Below, in pieces: positions 43,701-55,714 of a stretch of 64,000 nucleotides of DNA. Below the pieces are notes generated by a model. That model did no database searches, was not told the DNA's origin, and saw only the letters and a program-made list of their open reading frames with translations. The stretch's first letter is position 1, and each line of letters opens with the position of its first letter. The translations under genes and the position numbers were made by a program. The DNA is from Zygnema cylindricum (Eukaryota > Streptophyta > Zygnematophyceae > Zygnematales > Zygnemataceae): contig JBBHKE010003069.1 of NCBI GenBank assembly GCA_037447655.1, positions 1 through 64,000 of the forward strand. Reading direction: 5' to 3'.

Positions 43701-46700
43701 TTTTGTAAATGATACCTGGCTCTAATGTTGCTTAGTGTGACAGATTCTTGGTATGGATGTGGTTATGCAGGCATCAACTCATCGGCGAAGAGGACATTGC
43801 CCCGTTTTATGAACTTTTATTCGATGAATCCCCCCAGATTCGACATGCAGTAGGAAAGATTATATACGAGCTCCGTGTTGCACCAGCAGGGCGAATCTCT
43901 GGAGTAGGCACCTCTGGACGAGGTGTGTTGCGGGGTTGCTAAATGGACTAACTTTGGAAGTCAATGCTTGTTGAATAGGTCATGGACCACTGCAAGGTAT
44001 AAAGTTCACGACAGGCAGTAATTTAATTTAGGCCAGTGATGAAATGGAAGTCTATAGCCTGTTTTGCTGATACACGGCAAATGAACTTTAAAATTCAGCA
44101 GTCCAAAGCATATTCTTCACATGAGCTGGCAGTGAAATGTAATCAATATGTCAGCTAATTTCAAAAACTTCTCCTTGGGGCTTTATGTTCCATTCCCCAC
44201 TTTGCGGCTCAATGCAGCTGCTGAAAGCACTTTAAAATGGTTAACTTGAAAACCTGTGCAAATGGACCAAAACAATATTGTAGTCTAAACAGAGAGTCCT
44301 GTGCTTGCCGTTCCTCAAGAAAATAGTGGTGCTTTCATGACCATGGCGATACCAGAAAAGCAGAAATAAGCAGGATTCTGGTTATTCTAGAATCTAAAGT
44401 TGGAGAAGACTACAGAAGGAATTCTTGTGGCTCCATGTATAGGGTGTTAACTGAAATTTTTTGTTGCCTTATTTCAGGAAATAACATTATGATGAATCAG
44501 TCGGCAATTTTTTTAAAAGCTTTAGCAACTAGGACACACAGAAAAACGTTTATACTCAAAACATCCTGAGTTTTTTATGGCTGCTGGTTGTAGGTGCCAA
44601 AGGGAAAAAAGGCTCTGATGGACAAATCCGTAGTATCTTGCAATTAATGGCAGATTATTCCAGCAACCCATCTATGGCAGACTATATGGTTGATGCATTG
44701 GGAAATGTTGAAGCTCTCCAGGTAATCTGAAGAAGGTGAAAGGTCTATAGGCAGTTTATTTTGCTTGCTTTTAAGTGCAAACCTCGTCAAGTTCTGGTGG
44801 TGTTTTCTATGTATTTTTGTTGGCCTTCTGATGACCTCTACGCCATGAATCGCTTGTAGCATTAAAAGATAATTAGTGTGAGGGCTGTTTTAGTGTTAAT
44901 GATTCTATTTCCGGTCCAAACCAAGCGGACAATTGTGAAGCGCAAAAAAAATTAGCTTTAAGAAGAGAAAAATTGGTATTAATAACTCTATTGTGTTCGA
45001 AGGGCAAGAAATTCTGTGCTCGAACCAGTGTGATTAACTTTAATAGCAATTCACAGTCTACTCCGGGTTGATTGTTATCAGGATTGGAAATGCATTTCGA
45101 GAATGTTGCTTAACGAACAGTCAGAAGATGGACTGTCAGAGGAGGATGCAAGTTATCTAATGCGAATCTTGACTGCTTCAGTCAAAAGGGCAGTGGGGGA
45201 GCGCTTGGTACCGTCATCTGATGGGCGAAAGTTTGTGCTTACCAAAACAATGAAGGTGACTTGTGGTTCATCCATGCATAGTGAGATGTTACAGAGCGAC
45301 TATCATCAGTGTCTTTCATGCTCTTTCTTTGTGCTTATGACATTCCTTATCTCACTTGCAACATCATCAGGAATTGCGAGGACAATTGATAAAGTTCTAC
45401 TCTGAATGCTGAAGTGAGACAGTACACTCGGGTAATAGCTCGTGGCAACTGTGTGGATTTGCGATCTGAAATCAAGGGGGTGTGAATTAAGAGCCACATT
45501 TAAGGGGACATTTTTGAAAATTCTACCTTGTTCAGTCTATAGGATTATTGCGTTTGCTTTACTGTGTCAACGAACTTCATGTATTCCGATGCAGTAGCAG
45601 ACCTTTTACTTGAGGGTTGCCCTGGTAAATGTACCATGTTTGGGATTCTGTGGAAAGCCCAACGGGGCTGCTGAGGAGAAGAAAACGAAAAAAACTGCGA
45701 GGATGGTTTTCACTTGAAGTGTGTGATGTTCGGTCAAGAGCATGATATGATAAGATGCTTGCGACAAGGTCTAATATTTCTCCTCGAATTGCTGTTTCTG
45801 ACAGGCACAATTTGAGACGAATAAGAGAGAATTGACAAGCGCCCTTATGAAACCACTGCCGCAGCTGTTGAAGAAATATCTTGCTGATGGTGAAAAAGTT
45901 GCCAGCTTGGTGGATATTGTGTTTTATCTTGAGCTGGAGGTTTTTTCGATCAATCGGCAGGAGACTGTAAGCAGCATCATATGTTTGCAGACCTCTATCA
46001 TCTCGCAAGTTTGTTCAAGCTGTGGAAAGACTCATATTCCTCAAAACAAAAATAGAGTCACTTATTACTCTGTGTTCCTAGTGGAGCTCATGATGTTCAG
46101 CTGTTTCTCTGTCAGACTAACCGTATGAATTGTATCCTTGTGCAGAGCTTTTCTACAATTTTGCAGTTGCTGAAGGAAGCGTTTTTCAAGCATGCAGAAG
46201 AACAGATTCTGCACAATTGTGTGAAGGCTCTCTCTTTCTGTGCTCAGGAAGGTCACGCCGAACTGAAGGACGTTGCCCAAGCTGTACTGAATGAGGCTGC
46301 AACAGAGACAATGAAGAAGCTAGACGAGTCTGTCCAACATGCCACTGTACGTTTATGACATTTGATGCAGTTCTTTTGACAAGTGATACTGCAAAGTGCG
46401 TGGAAAGCTGAGCATTCTTCCTTTTGAATTTCTCGAGTCTTTGATCTATGTTGTTTGTCTTTCAATGGTTATTGTGGCGGATTAGGCTTATTTGTATATG
46501 CAGGTGCGCCCTGCTCAGCTTGTGAATTGAAGCGCAAGATGACTGTTGCAGGCAATAGAGGAAGATGTGGAACATGAGTATTCATTACGTCTAAGCCTTC
46601 GTCGATTTTCTCAACTTCAGCTAGTGACCAACATTGGCAAAGAGGAATCATTCACATCCATAGCTGCGCTACTGGACAAGTACAGCAGCCTAGATGATGA

Positions 46701-49700
46701 GGTGGGGCACAATTTTCAGCTTATTATATTTTACTATATATTTTTCAGCTTATTTACAGGGATCAAATATTGAGTCAAAGAAATGTTTTTTCCTTTCTGA
46801 TTTTTTTTTGATTACTTTCAAATAAAGAATTGGTCACATGAGGTTGTGACAACTGCCTGCAGACGGTGGGTTTGTCGCTTTTGAACCTCTTTCTGCAACT
46901 CTGTTGGTCCTACACTGAGCTTGACTTTGAACATCCAAGTGAGACGGCCATGACTTCCTTGGCAACTAGAAGAGGAAAGCTTATGGAGCACCTGCAAGTT
47001 TCTATGGAGAGTGTGCTCGATTCAGATGACACTGGCCCTGATAGACTACAACTTATCGGACAGGTGACGAAAGTGTCCATTCCTTCCGTTGGTGTTTTGA
47101 TGCAAAAGGGCTGTATGCTATTCGTAAGAAAGAGTTTATTTTCGAGACTGAAATTTTGAAAATAGTTGCAAAGTAATAATGGTCTGGGAAGGAGGTTTAA
47201 GGCTCTGTCGCTGAACAATGGAAGTTTTCGGCCTGTATTGCAGATAATTCATATTACGTCAGACTTTTGGTGCTTATTTAGTAAGTCAAAATTACACGGT
47301 TCAGTGCTGGAGGAGTTGGAGATGGAGCCTACAGAGCATGAGTTGAAGCAGTACTGGAAGTTGTGCACAAAGATTTTGAGCATTCCAGGTAAGTTCATGT
47401 CGTGGGGCTTGAAAAGGAAGCTGAGTGCAACATAGAGTCACACGAATGGTTAGGGACTAAGCATTCCAAATTTTCCCTGTTCAAAAGTTAACCGGTGCTC
47501 AGAAGACAACTATAGAAACTGGTAAATTGCAGCTGTGTTTGACAGATGTGTGTGGTGGTTTCTTGGAAAAACTATGATTCTTTCTTCTTTTGAGAATTTT
47601 GGATGGGTATCAACTCTGTAGACATGAAATTTCCATGGGGTCTAAGCGGATCTTGATGTCTTTCCGTGTTGATTACATGCACTCGAAATAAGTGGTAATG
47701 GAGGCAGTAGAATGTGGAAGTATATATAGTGTGGGTTCTTTAACTCAAATTTTACGTCTGTTTTGCGGTTGTTTGTTATCTGGACAGTGGCTCATTAAAG
47801 GAATCCGTGTCTTGAGCATGGTTACACATAATTGTTCGAGTTTTCCTTTCGGCTAATGGGATATTCTAGTAACTTAAGTTACTGAACCAGATGTCTTGCT
47901 AATCATGTGAAAGTGGTAAATTGACAAACTGGCGACCAGTTGAGCAGTCTTAAGCGGCTGTGCATTGATCGAGTAAAAAGCTGTGTTGACAGCAAGACTG
48001 GCATACACCGTTGTGTTTGTGTACTTTGTTTTTATATCTCTAAATCATCCATTGGAGATGTTGCAGGCATAGAAAAATACATTTGGTGGTCATCTAAGAT
48101 TTATTTTAGACCCATGTGCATGTATAATGCTAGCATTAAAATAATGAATTTTGCCTTCTCCAATGCACTCGCTACTGCAAACCGATGTCACGATTTGTTC
48201 CGTAACGGAACGAATGGTGATTAAACAAATTAAGTTTCCTATGAGTCTCGTGCGGGTTGTTGTTGTCTATGATCTGCAGAAACTGATAATGTAAACAATG
48301 AAGTCAGAGTAAGAAACTCTGTGCAAAACCGAGAAGTTGTAATGATTGCAGCAGCCAAGCTCGTTGTTCATGACATGGTACCCAAGGTGAGCTAACACAG
48401 GAAAAGGCTTGTTCCATATCTGTAGTTCAAAATTTGTCATAAACATTTAAGGAGCTTGGGGCAAGAGGATTTATTAGTTTTGAATATGTGTGATGACGGC
48501 TTTTAATATTGCTCTTGTTCAATTCACAACAAAAGCCTTTTTTTTTAAGCAAATATGTGCTTCGTTTCTGACCTGGGCTTTCTCAAACTGTTTTAAGGCA
48601 TTGCTTTAACTATCAGCGTTTGACGGTTTTGGAACTTTTTGCAGAACAACTTGGCTGCAGAAATCATATCACACTTAACGGTTTATGGTAAAGGTGTAGC
48701 TGATGTTGTGAAAAGCCTCTGCAGCCGCCTGAAGGAAGACAAGTCCACTGACCAATGGGACCTTTACCATGAAGCATTGAAAAAGGTCAGTGGTTTACCA
48801 GGGATCACAGCTCTTAACCTTCATCTCATTGAGTTGTGATTTCTCCTTGTATTTAAAGCAAGTTATCAGAAATTGTCTTGTACATGAAGTCCTTTTTCTG
48901 CATGGAGCTAATGCAAAAGTAGGCAACATGCTTCGGTTCAGGATTGTGCCTTATGGGTGTAGAGAGCTTTATTTCACTCAAGTACACCGTGAATCGCTAT
49001 CAGGTTCAATAACACTAATTCAATGGCGGTTTTTTTTGGCCCCTAAACATAAAATAGCGTTAATAATACTATTTATTTTCCCTCTTAAGTGGTTAAAAAT
49101 CGCCCACGTCGCTCCGACCCAAATTATACTCAATAAAACTAAAATAAAACCCATGCTATAAATTTCTTAGCGCCACTGGAAATTCACGGTGTTGCTCAGA
49201 TGTTTTGCACTGAGTTTTGAGTAGTTGCCTCAAAATGGTTACAAAAAGCTGGAATAGCAACACTATTTTTTCCTTTTTTCCTTCTTTTCTTTTTTGTCTG
49301 TAATGGCAGGCTTACCAAAGGCACTTGGAGGAGGCTGACAACGAAGACAGTGAACAATGGGCCAGCAGTAAATCTCTACAAGGTTGCAAAGAATTGGCAA
49401 ACCGTTTGTCTGCGACATATGTTGGTTTTGGACGAGCGGGAAATAGAGACAACCTTGTAAAGTTTGTTCGATTAGGACTTGATTTCGCGTTCAATAATCT
49501 TCCACGGCAGCTGCTTTTCCTGGAAGCTGGAGTTATTCAGTTTGTCTTGAAGCTAACAGCGGGAGATATTCAAAAAATGTGAGGGACTTACTGGGTCTCG
49601 ACTTGTAAATTTTGGTTCTCTTTTTTGTTTGCATGCAATGCTGTTCGGAAAGCTTATAGGCGATCATGATGAAAATCCTGTCCCTGTTCAAATGGTTTTC

Positions 49701-52209
49701 TTTTGTGGGTATATTGACATTCACGTTTGGTTCTAGGTTTTTGGGAGGTGTGAATTGTGTGGAGACTGCTTGTTTGAGTCACCTGAGTAATTGGGCCTTC
49801 AACATTGTTTTTTTCTTGCTTGTTTGTTGTTGTTTTCTTACATGTTTTTGCACCACAGGCTTGGTCAAACGTGCCTGGTGCAGACAGATGGTTTATTGGT
49901 TACCTCTGCTTTTACTTTATAAGGCATAGGTGTCACTTTAAGTGGGACAGAAGCAACCGTTAAGTGCTCACCAGAGGTCAAAACCTGTAGCCAGAAACAT
50001 GCATCCTCTCGATTTTAGTGAATTAAATGTTTTTTTTTTTTTTCCACGTTTATTTATTCATTTTCTATTTGTTTTCTGAGGACAGACTGGAAGATGCTGT
50101 GCGAAGAGTGGATGGTGTCAACATTGATGAAGACCCAAGTGCATGGCGTCCGTATGTCGTATTCACAGATCAACTGAAGGAGAAATTGAGCAAAGCATCT
50201 CCCAAAATAGGTGACATCTCTTTTCCTCCGTGATTTTATGGCATTGTATTTTTTTTTCTTTCTTTCTTTCTTTTTTTTCTTTTTAGTTCCACCTAATAGC
50301 TGAAGGAGAAATTGAATAAAACATTCTCCCGAAACAGGTGACATTTCTTTTCCTTAGTACTTATATGGTATGCTGTTTGGCCCAATGTAATGAATGTCTA
50401 TAGCATGCGAGTTACATCTAATTCACTACTAGAGTTAGTGAACTATTTAGCGTTAACACTTATAAAATTAACTACGCTATATTATGTTTTGCATGTGGCT
50501 CTTTATGGGCACTTAATTAACCAGTGTTTTTAACACTAATTTATGATTTTGCATCAAAAAAACACTTACTAGAATTAGAGTGGTTGTCTCTAATAGTGAT
50601 GGGTGTACTGTATGAAGGCACGGTATGAAACTTGTTGTCGGTTGCACTATTGACTGCAATTGTTATCAGGTTCCATGTCAATGGTTAACCAGCCTAAGGT
50701 GGTAACAACATAGGTCAGGTTGAATCTTCTGATAAATTTGATAAAGAAATAATGTTCGTATTTGTTACTCGAGGGACATTATTTTTCTACAACCTTTCCA
50801 ACCTTTTTTTGCCTTTGGTTCCCTATTTTTTTTGTTTCATTGTAGCTGTCAACAATGAGGAATTGCCACGTCGGGGAAGGCCCAGAAAGCCACTCGACGT
50901 CACCGGTAAACGTTTGTCCTTTGGAGGGAGGCATTCGGATGAGGAAGATGACGAACCAACTGTCACAGGTAGCCTCAACAGCGATACTGACGAGGAAGAA
51001 GATTATGCACTTCCAGGCAGCAAACGCAAAAACCAAAGGAACTTCTCTCCGGAAAAGTCGAGTAGAGTTCAAGGACACAAAAGCACATCTAACGCAGAGA
51101 CAAGATCTGAACCTACAATTCCTGTTCCTAAAGCAACAACTCAGGCAAAAGCTGTGGAAGTTCCGGATACGAGCCGATCTACTTTGCAATATTCGAGGAA
51201 GAGACGACAAGCTCCTCCAGAATCTCCGGTTGTACAACACTCTTCTCCTTCAGCTCATGAGGCTTCTCACAAAGAGGCATCGGGTAGTTTGTCAGAAAGG
51301 AGTCCTTCAGAGCCAGTTGGGAAGCGACAAAAGGGAGTGGAGCGTACAGAAACCATTAAAGGAAAAAGAAAAGGAAAGGAAATGTTCGAGTCGTCCCAGG
51401 TGGATGGTATGGAGGGGAGTGAGAAGCCAAGAGGGGAGGATAATGAATACGAGTCTGAAAGGGAGGTGAAAGGAGGAGATGGGGATATAATGGGAACTGA
51501 AGAGCTTTTTCATGGAACAGGTACAGCAACAGAGGAACAACTACCGCGACCGCCAGCTCAGCGACCTGTTTCGAGTGATGACTCACATAGTGGGTCCGGA
51601 AGTATGTCAGATTCTGACGATTCCACCGAGGTACTTGCTCTGGCTTTTTTTCCTTGCGGGGATTGTCAATTTTTTTCGAACTTCAATTTTTTTTTGTTAG
51701 TTGAGATAGTTTGACAAACATGCAGCTGTTGTTTCTCAAAGTTCTGAAAATAGTATATTCTATAGTTATTATCGTTGATGTTTTTCAACTTTTCTCTGTG
51801 CTCTTTTGTTGGGTTGTTAATCTGACGGTTGCGATAAAAAGGTATGATTCTTACCTTTTGATTGGCGGTCTTTAAGCGGAAACCAGACTAGTGTGCTCAG
51901 AGAAAAGGTTGGTTCAAGTGTCGAAGAAAACATCTACACTAATATGGTACAGTGTAATCATCTTAAAGCCGAACTTGGGCTTGCAGATTCCTATCAAGTA
52001 AAAATGGTGTTGAGCTTTTGGATGCGATCAATTTGATGGGCGGTTAATGAAATAAGTTCTCTTTTGTGTTGTCATTTGTATTGTAGTCTTGTCAGAAGGA
52101 ACCGTAAGCTGTTTTTTTTTTGTTTGTTTTGTTAACATTTTCCTTTTGATGAAGTCTAAACGGAGCATTGTTTTTATCTGTTTGTCAGATTTCTCCCTCT
52201 GGAGCTTGA
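37731..52209 (+). CDS. SCC3: cohesin subunit SCC3 (SA/STAG) with N-terminal PWWP domain
   Basis: Inferred exons: 37731-37808, 38506-38582, 38843-38980, 39631-39796, 40038-40161, 40475-40584, 40948-41043, 41286-41449, 42131-42367, 42809-42953, 43420-43598, 43771-43922, 44594-44721, 45082-45255, 45805-45966, 46146-46346, 46552-46701, 46863-47063, 47244-47388, 48280-48386, 48645-48785, 49310-49578, 50086-50210, 50846-51630, 52189-52209. All introns are GT-AG, phases agree, and the total is 4,275 nt, about 1,424 residues. Residues 1-95 are a PWWP-type fold (PPWP, Phe20, Trp23, then LFVLFF and [10 protein letters not shown]); next come an acidic Glu/Asp stretch and an AT-hook-like RGRPK. The STAG domain follows ([20 protein letters not shown]), then the stromalin domain ([32 protein letters not shown]), HEAT-like helices ([23 protein letters not shown]), then RRGRPRKP and a disordered charged tail. 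SCC3 binds the kleisin SCC1/REC8 and loads and holds cohesin on chromatin. Arabidopsis SCC3 is about 1,100 residues without PWWP. A separate PWWP gene is possible but less likely. Confidence 0.88.
40690..40947 (+). repeat. tandem repeat carrying three copies of the intron 6 acceptor
   Basis: A unit of about 100-120 bases beginning 'caccnncctaagaggc' recurs three times. Each copy holds a 'tccaatgcag' acceptor-like site (ending at about 40740, 40850 and 40947). Only the last joins an exon in the right phase; use of the earlier sites would add an in-frame stop. The intron's 3' end has therefore been duplicated in tandem. Confidence 0.8.
48983..49193. mobile_element. ACACCG-type MITE in SCC3 intron 21
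   Basis: TACACCGTGAATCGCTATC at the left and the degraded complement 'tagcgccactggaaattcacggtgt' at the right, about 210 bases. The inner TAATACTA/TTAGTGTT phrases follow the family. It lies well inside the intron between exons 48645-48785 and 49310-49578. Confidence 0.65.
50278..50345 (+). repeat. copy of SCC3 exon 23 end inside intron 23
   Basis: 'agctgaaggagaaattgaataaaacattctcccgaaacaggtgacatttcttttcct' repeats the end of exon 23 plus its donor (50171-50226) with about eight changes. The copy retains a GTGACAT donor. It is a second example in this gene of local duplication around a splice site. Confidence 0.8.
50418..50607. mobile_element. ACACCG-type MITE in SCC3 intron 23
   Basis: The left end is degraded ('ctaattcactactagagttagtg') and the right end reads CTCTAATAGTGATGGGTGTA. 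AGCGTTAAC and CACTAATTTATG phrases lie inside. About 190 bases. Confidence 0.5.
51815..51965. mobile_element. inverted-repeat element relic in the last SCC3 intron
   Basis: 'aatctgacggttgcgat...tatgattcttaccttttgattggcggtcttta' corresponds to 62725-62790 within the ACACCG-type element at 62648-62867. The ends are degraded. Confidence 0.5.
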
Positions 52210-52599
52210 CAAACATACGAGAAGGTTTAAACGTTCAAACGTTTAATCGATGATGGTGTTTGGGGCATTAATGCTCTTCATGCTCACGGCAAAGTGTGGA
52301 GTTTAAGTATAAAGTCCAACTCTTATTAAAATATGGAGTAAATAATGTTCTTGATTGATGCTGCTGAAATGTTACTTTGTTCTATAACTTGTAAAACTGC
52401 TATAAATGTAATAATGTACTGTTTAATGATTGTTACCTTCTGGATTCCCAATTTTAGGTGGAAAATTTCCATGTATAACGTTGTCTTTGATAAATCACTT
52501 TTTCTATATTGCTATAGTATTGCCCCCTTAGTGGGTAGGGAATGTCATGAACTTCTAATTGCCTTAACAGCGTGTGCTTTTTATCATAATTAACGTTGA
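52210..52599 (+). other. 3' flank of SCC3
   Basis: AT-rich sequence after the proposed stop. No canonical AATAAA close to the stop was identified with confidence. The frame 52345-52593 has no recognisable content. Confidence 0.35.
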
Positions 52600-52745
52600 G
52601 ATAATGTTTTTTATTAATAATTATTACTGTTAGTGTTTGTTATTGTTATTGTAATTGTAATAGTAATTATGATTGCGGTTGTGATTGTGATCGTGCTCGT
52701 GATCGTTATTGTTGTTATTGTTATTGTTATTGTTATGATTATTTT
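52600..52745. repeat. imperfect TTATTG/TGATTG microsatellite
   Basis: Runs of 'ttattgttattg' and 'gtgattgtgatcgtg' occupy this segment. The antisense frame reading Asn/His repeats is an artefact of it. Confidence 0.85.
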
Positions 52746-54108
52746 TATATGGATTGTGCATATTAGATACACTTGTTTGGAGCCCACTCCCATCGATAAG
52801 GATGTTTGTTGAGATATTTGCGTTTAATTGGATTTGTAAGCTGTGAAACTTCCACATATTCCAATACATTTGATGAAGCAAAGGGTAGTTCAAGTCATAC
52901 GATTAGAGTGCGAAGACATTGTAAATGCTATTAATTTTTTTTTGTACCTTATTATGCGTACTATACTTGAATTTTCTGTGAAGTATGTATTGTATGGGGT
53001 TACAACAATTTTTTGCAACATTAAACCTATGATTCTGATACAATTGGTGAAGTAAGCATAGTTCAAGTGTTTAAATGAATGGAACCGTATCATATGGTAG
53101 CATACGCAAATTATGGCCTATGGTACAATGTCCATTGCTATTAAAGAAATATAATCAAAAATTGCATTAAGAAAGAGAGATGGTAAACCACTTGAGTACA
53201 TGGGAACCAAAAGAAAAGTGGATGACAAAAGTAAAACCGAAAAACTAAATGCGGACGGAAGCAAGCAAAACGGAAAAACAAAGAGAAAGAAATTAACATT
53301 GGGAAGTACCTAAAACAAAGACACCCAAAGAAGCAACAGTCACTAAATCAAGGACAAAATAATGTGCGTAAACCAACATTATTGAGCCAAATCTCAACAT
53401 GACTAAAGATTTATGTAAAGCAACCTTATCAGTCCCCCAGGCTCGAGGGAGCACTCTAAGGGAGTTCCCAAACATGCGGACGATCTTTACCGCAGTAGCC
53501 GATCGGAGGGTAGAAGTTGCACTCGTTGTTAAGTCACAAATAAAAGATGACGATAAAAAAGGAAAGATGACGATAAAGAAGTAAGGACCGAATCAAGAAG
53601 GATGCTGGGGCCTTGTCTCTTGAAAGAGCGCCCACCACAATTACGGAGAAACTCGTCCAAAGCAACACCCAAACAACTAAATATCTCGACCACCATCGGA
53701 ATAAAGTGATATGTAGTATCTTAATGTGCACAATCACGCTCCTTCTTAGCCGAGTTGCTGGCAACCACTCCAACATGTCGAGCCGATGACTACAACCACA
53801 AAGAAACGGTTACGTTCTTATCCCAAACACGATTTAGAGTTGACGTCCTCCAAATAAACCACGATGCAAAACGTAATTTAGCTTATGTAGTCAATTCTAA
53901 AACAGTAAATCGTTAATAATCCACTAACTCTAATAGCGATGGGCGGTGATACTGTCTTGTATATGTATGGTACAGGGTTTTCTGATGTGTAAACCTTATA
54001 AAGCGTTTCCGTTCGTTTTACCATAGAATAAAAGTGTTGAAATTGTTCTAATACCTTATCGTACTTCACGTTTGTCAAAACGAATATTTATTTTGTATTT
54101 TATTATAA
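52746..54108. other. intergenic stretch, no gene recognised
   Basis: 53150-53830 is purine-rich on the + strand. An antisense frame near 53534-53776 is hydrophobic but unfamiliar to me. Near 53920-53955, 'aactctaatagcgatgggcggtga' looks like an ACACCG-type right end. Confidence 0.35.
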
Positions 54109-54990
54109 GTACACCGCCCGTCGTTATTAGAGTTAAACATTTTTCGGGCAGTCAAAAGCGTTTAACAAGCAAGCACTCAAAAGGTAATGCCGTACTAAGA
54201 GCGTTGTTCCATTAGGCATTCTCAGTAAACGTCAAAATTCGTTTACTGAAGCTATCGTTCCATTGTGTCGGGTCAGTAACCGACATTGGTTTTGCGTGGC
54301 GCACTCTGATTTGTCCACGTAATAGATTAATACGATTTTGGTAATCTTCAAAGAATCTCCGACAGCAAGCTGTGACCACATATTTGTACCAGCGAAGGTA
54401 AAAAGTGACTCGTACGACGTATTGAATAAAATCTGTACGGGCGGGCGAAATTTAAGATTTGTAAAAGCGTACGAAAAATGTCAGAATGGTTAGTGGATGG
54501 CAACAGAAGTGTGAAACAATATCCTCCGTCAAATATTTTCTTGCGGCTTCCGGTGGCCTCGCATCCTCCCTGGCGGAAGGCACATGTCATATGCTACGTG
54601 TACCCACCTGGTCGCGCAGTCGTCGTGGATATTTGTTCACTTTTCCACGAGGCACGATGCTATTCGTTCAGGCGCTAAAAATTGACCTACTCCATGTCAC
54701 TTGTTCCGAACTGAAAGTGTCAGACGATCCGATTATGCATCTGACGGTCCACGTTTACGCCCATAAACGTGGAGAATCAAATCGCTCATTCAGTAGGCTT
54801 GTTTTTCTGACATTATATTTTTGTTGGTACGGCACTCTACGAAACAGTACGGCTTTCAGTGAACAACGGCATTTTTTCCCCAATGGAACCTTACCCTAAG
54901 TCTTACCTTTCATGACGTCATTATTGAAAATCAGAGAAATATGTGAAAAATAGCTTTGACTGCCCGAAAATTAACTCTAGTGTCGCATCG
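54109..54990. mobile_element. ACACCG-type element hosting a PIF/Harbinger-like element
   Basis: The left end TACACCGCCCGTCGTTATTA and inner 'gagttaaacatttttcgggcagtcaaaagc' are matched inversely by 'gctttgactgcccgaaaattaactctagtgtcgc' at 54953-54986. The right terminus is degraded and directly abuts the next hAT target site. The insert is at 54199-54896. Confidence 0.6.
54199..54896. mobile_element. PIF/Harbinger-like MITE, TAA target duplication
   Basis: TAA (54196-54198) then GAGCGTTGTTCCATTAGGCA; the right end CAATGGAACCTTACCC then TAA (54897-54899). The body matches the 58631 family ('aagcgtacgaaaaatgtcag', 'ctcgcatcctccctggcggaaggcacatg'). 698 bases. Frames inside it have no known domain. 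Confidence 0.75.
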
Positions 54991-54998
54991 TTTTAACT

Positions 54999-55706
54999 CA
55001 TAGTTGTCCCGTGCGCATAATACGCACGAAACGAAGGAGCGAATACTACGCACGATACGCATTTAACGATGAAAAAAATGTTATAAAATGCGTACTTGAC
55101 TATGTAACCGTACATTTTCGTACATTTGCGTACTATTTTCGTACATTTCAGTACTTTTAGGGGGTATGAGGAGTTTTAGGGTAAATTCTCGTGCGTTCTC
55201 AAATATTTATGTTAAACAGCCAACTATTATTCGTACATTTACGTACAGTGTCCGTATTTTTTCGTACTTTTGACGGTTATTATTTTGAGATTTTTAAGGT
55301 ACATTTTCGTACTTTTTCGTATATTTCAGTTATACGGACTTGCATTTTTCGTACAACTACGTACGGCATCCGTATATTTCAGTACTTTTAGTGTTTGTGA
55401 TGGGGGGATTTTATGGTGTTTAGGGTACTTCCCGTGCATTTCGTACATTCCGGTAAATTACAGTACAGCTGCCTTACATTATCCGTACTCTTAGGTTTTT
55501 TAGGGTACACATGTCGTACAACTACGTACATTTCCGTATGTTTTTCGTACGTTTTTAGGATTTTTTAAGGATTTTTTAGGGTTAAGGGGACGGCTTCCGT
55601 ACGTTTTCAAACATCGTACAGCGAAAACTAACGAACGGTATGAAAGTAACGAATAATACGTAGTTTTCGGAAAAAAGTCGAAATCCGTACGAATAGGACA
55701 ACTATG
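54999..55706. mobile_element. hAT-type MITE with GTAC-packed body, target duplication TTTTAACT
   Basis: CATAGTTGTCC at the left and GGACAACTATG at the right are perfect inverted ends. They are flanked by TTTTAACT at 54991-54998 and 55707-55714, a perfect 8-bp duplication. The ends resemble those of the hAT element at 5488-6769 (CMTAGTTGTTC), which carries transposase sequence and may represent the autonomous parent type. I count 24 GTAC words between 55091 and 55619, mostly as CGTACWTTT. Confidence 0.88.
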
Positions 55707-55714
55707 TTTTAACT

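Noticed and set aside
53534-53776. Hydrophobic antisense frame of 80 codons
   Set aside because: I do not recognise any family, there is no start context or neighbouring exon, and composition explains the openness.
54478-54899. Frames of 66 and 137 codons
   Set aside because: They are wholly inside a MITE with TAA duplications; related copies do not keep them open.
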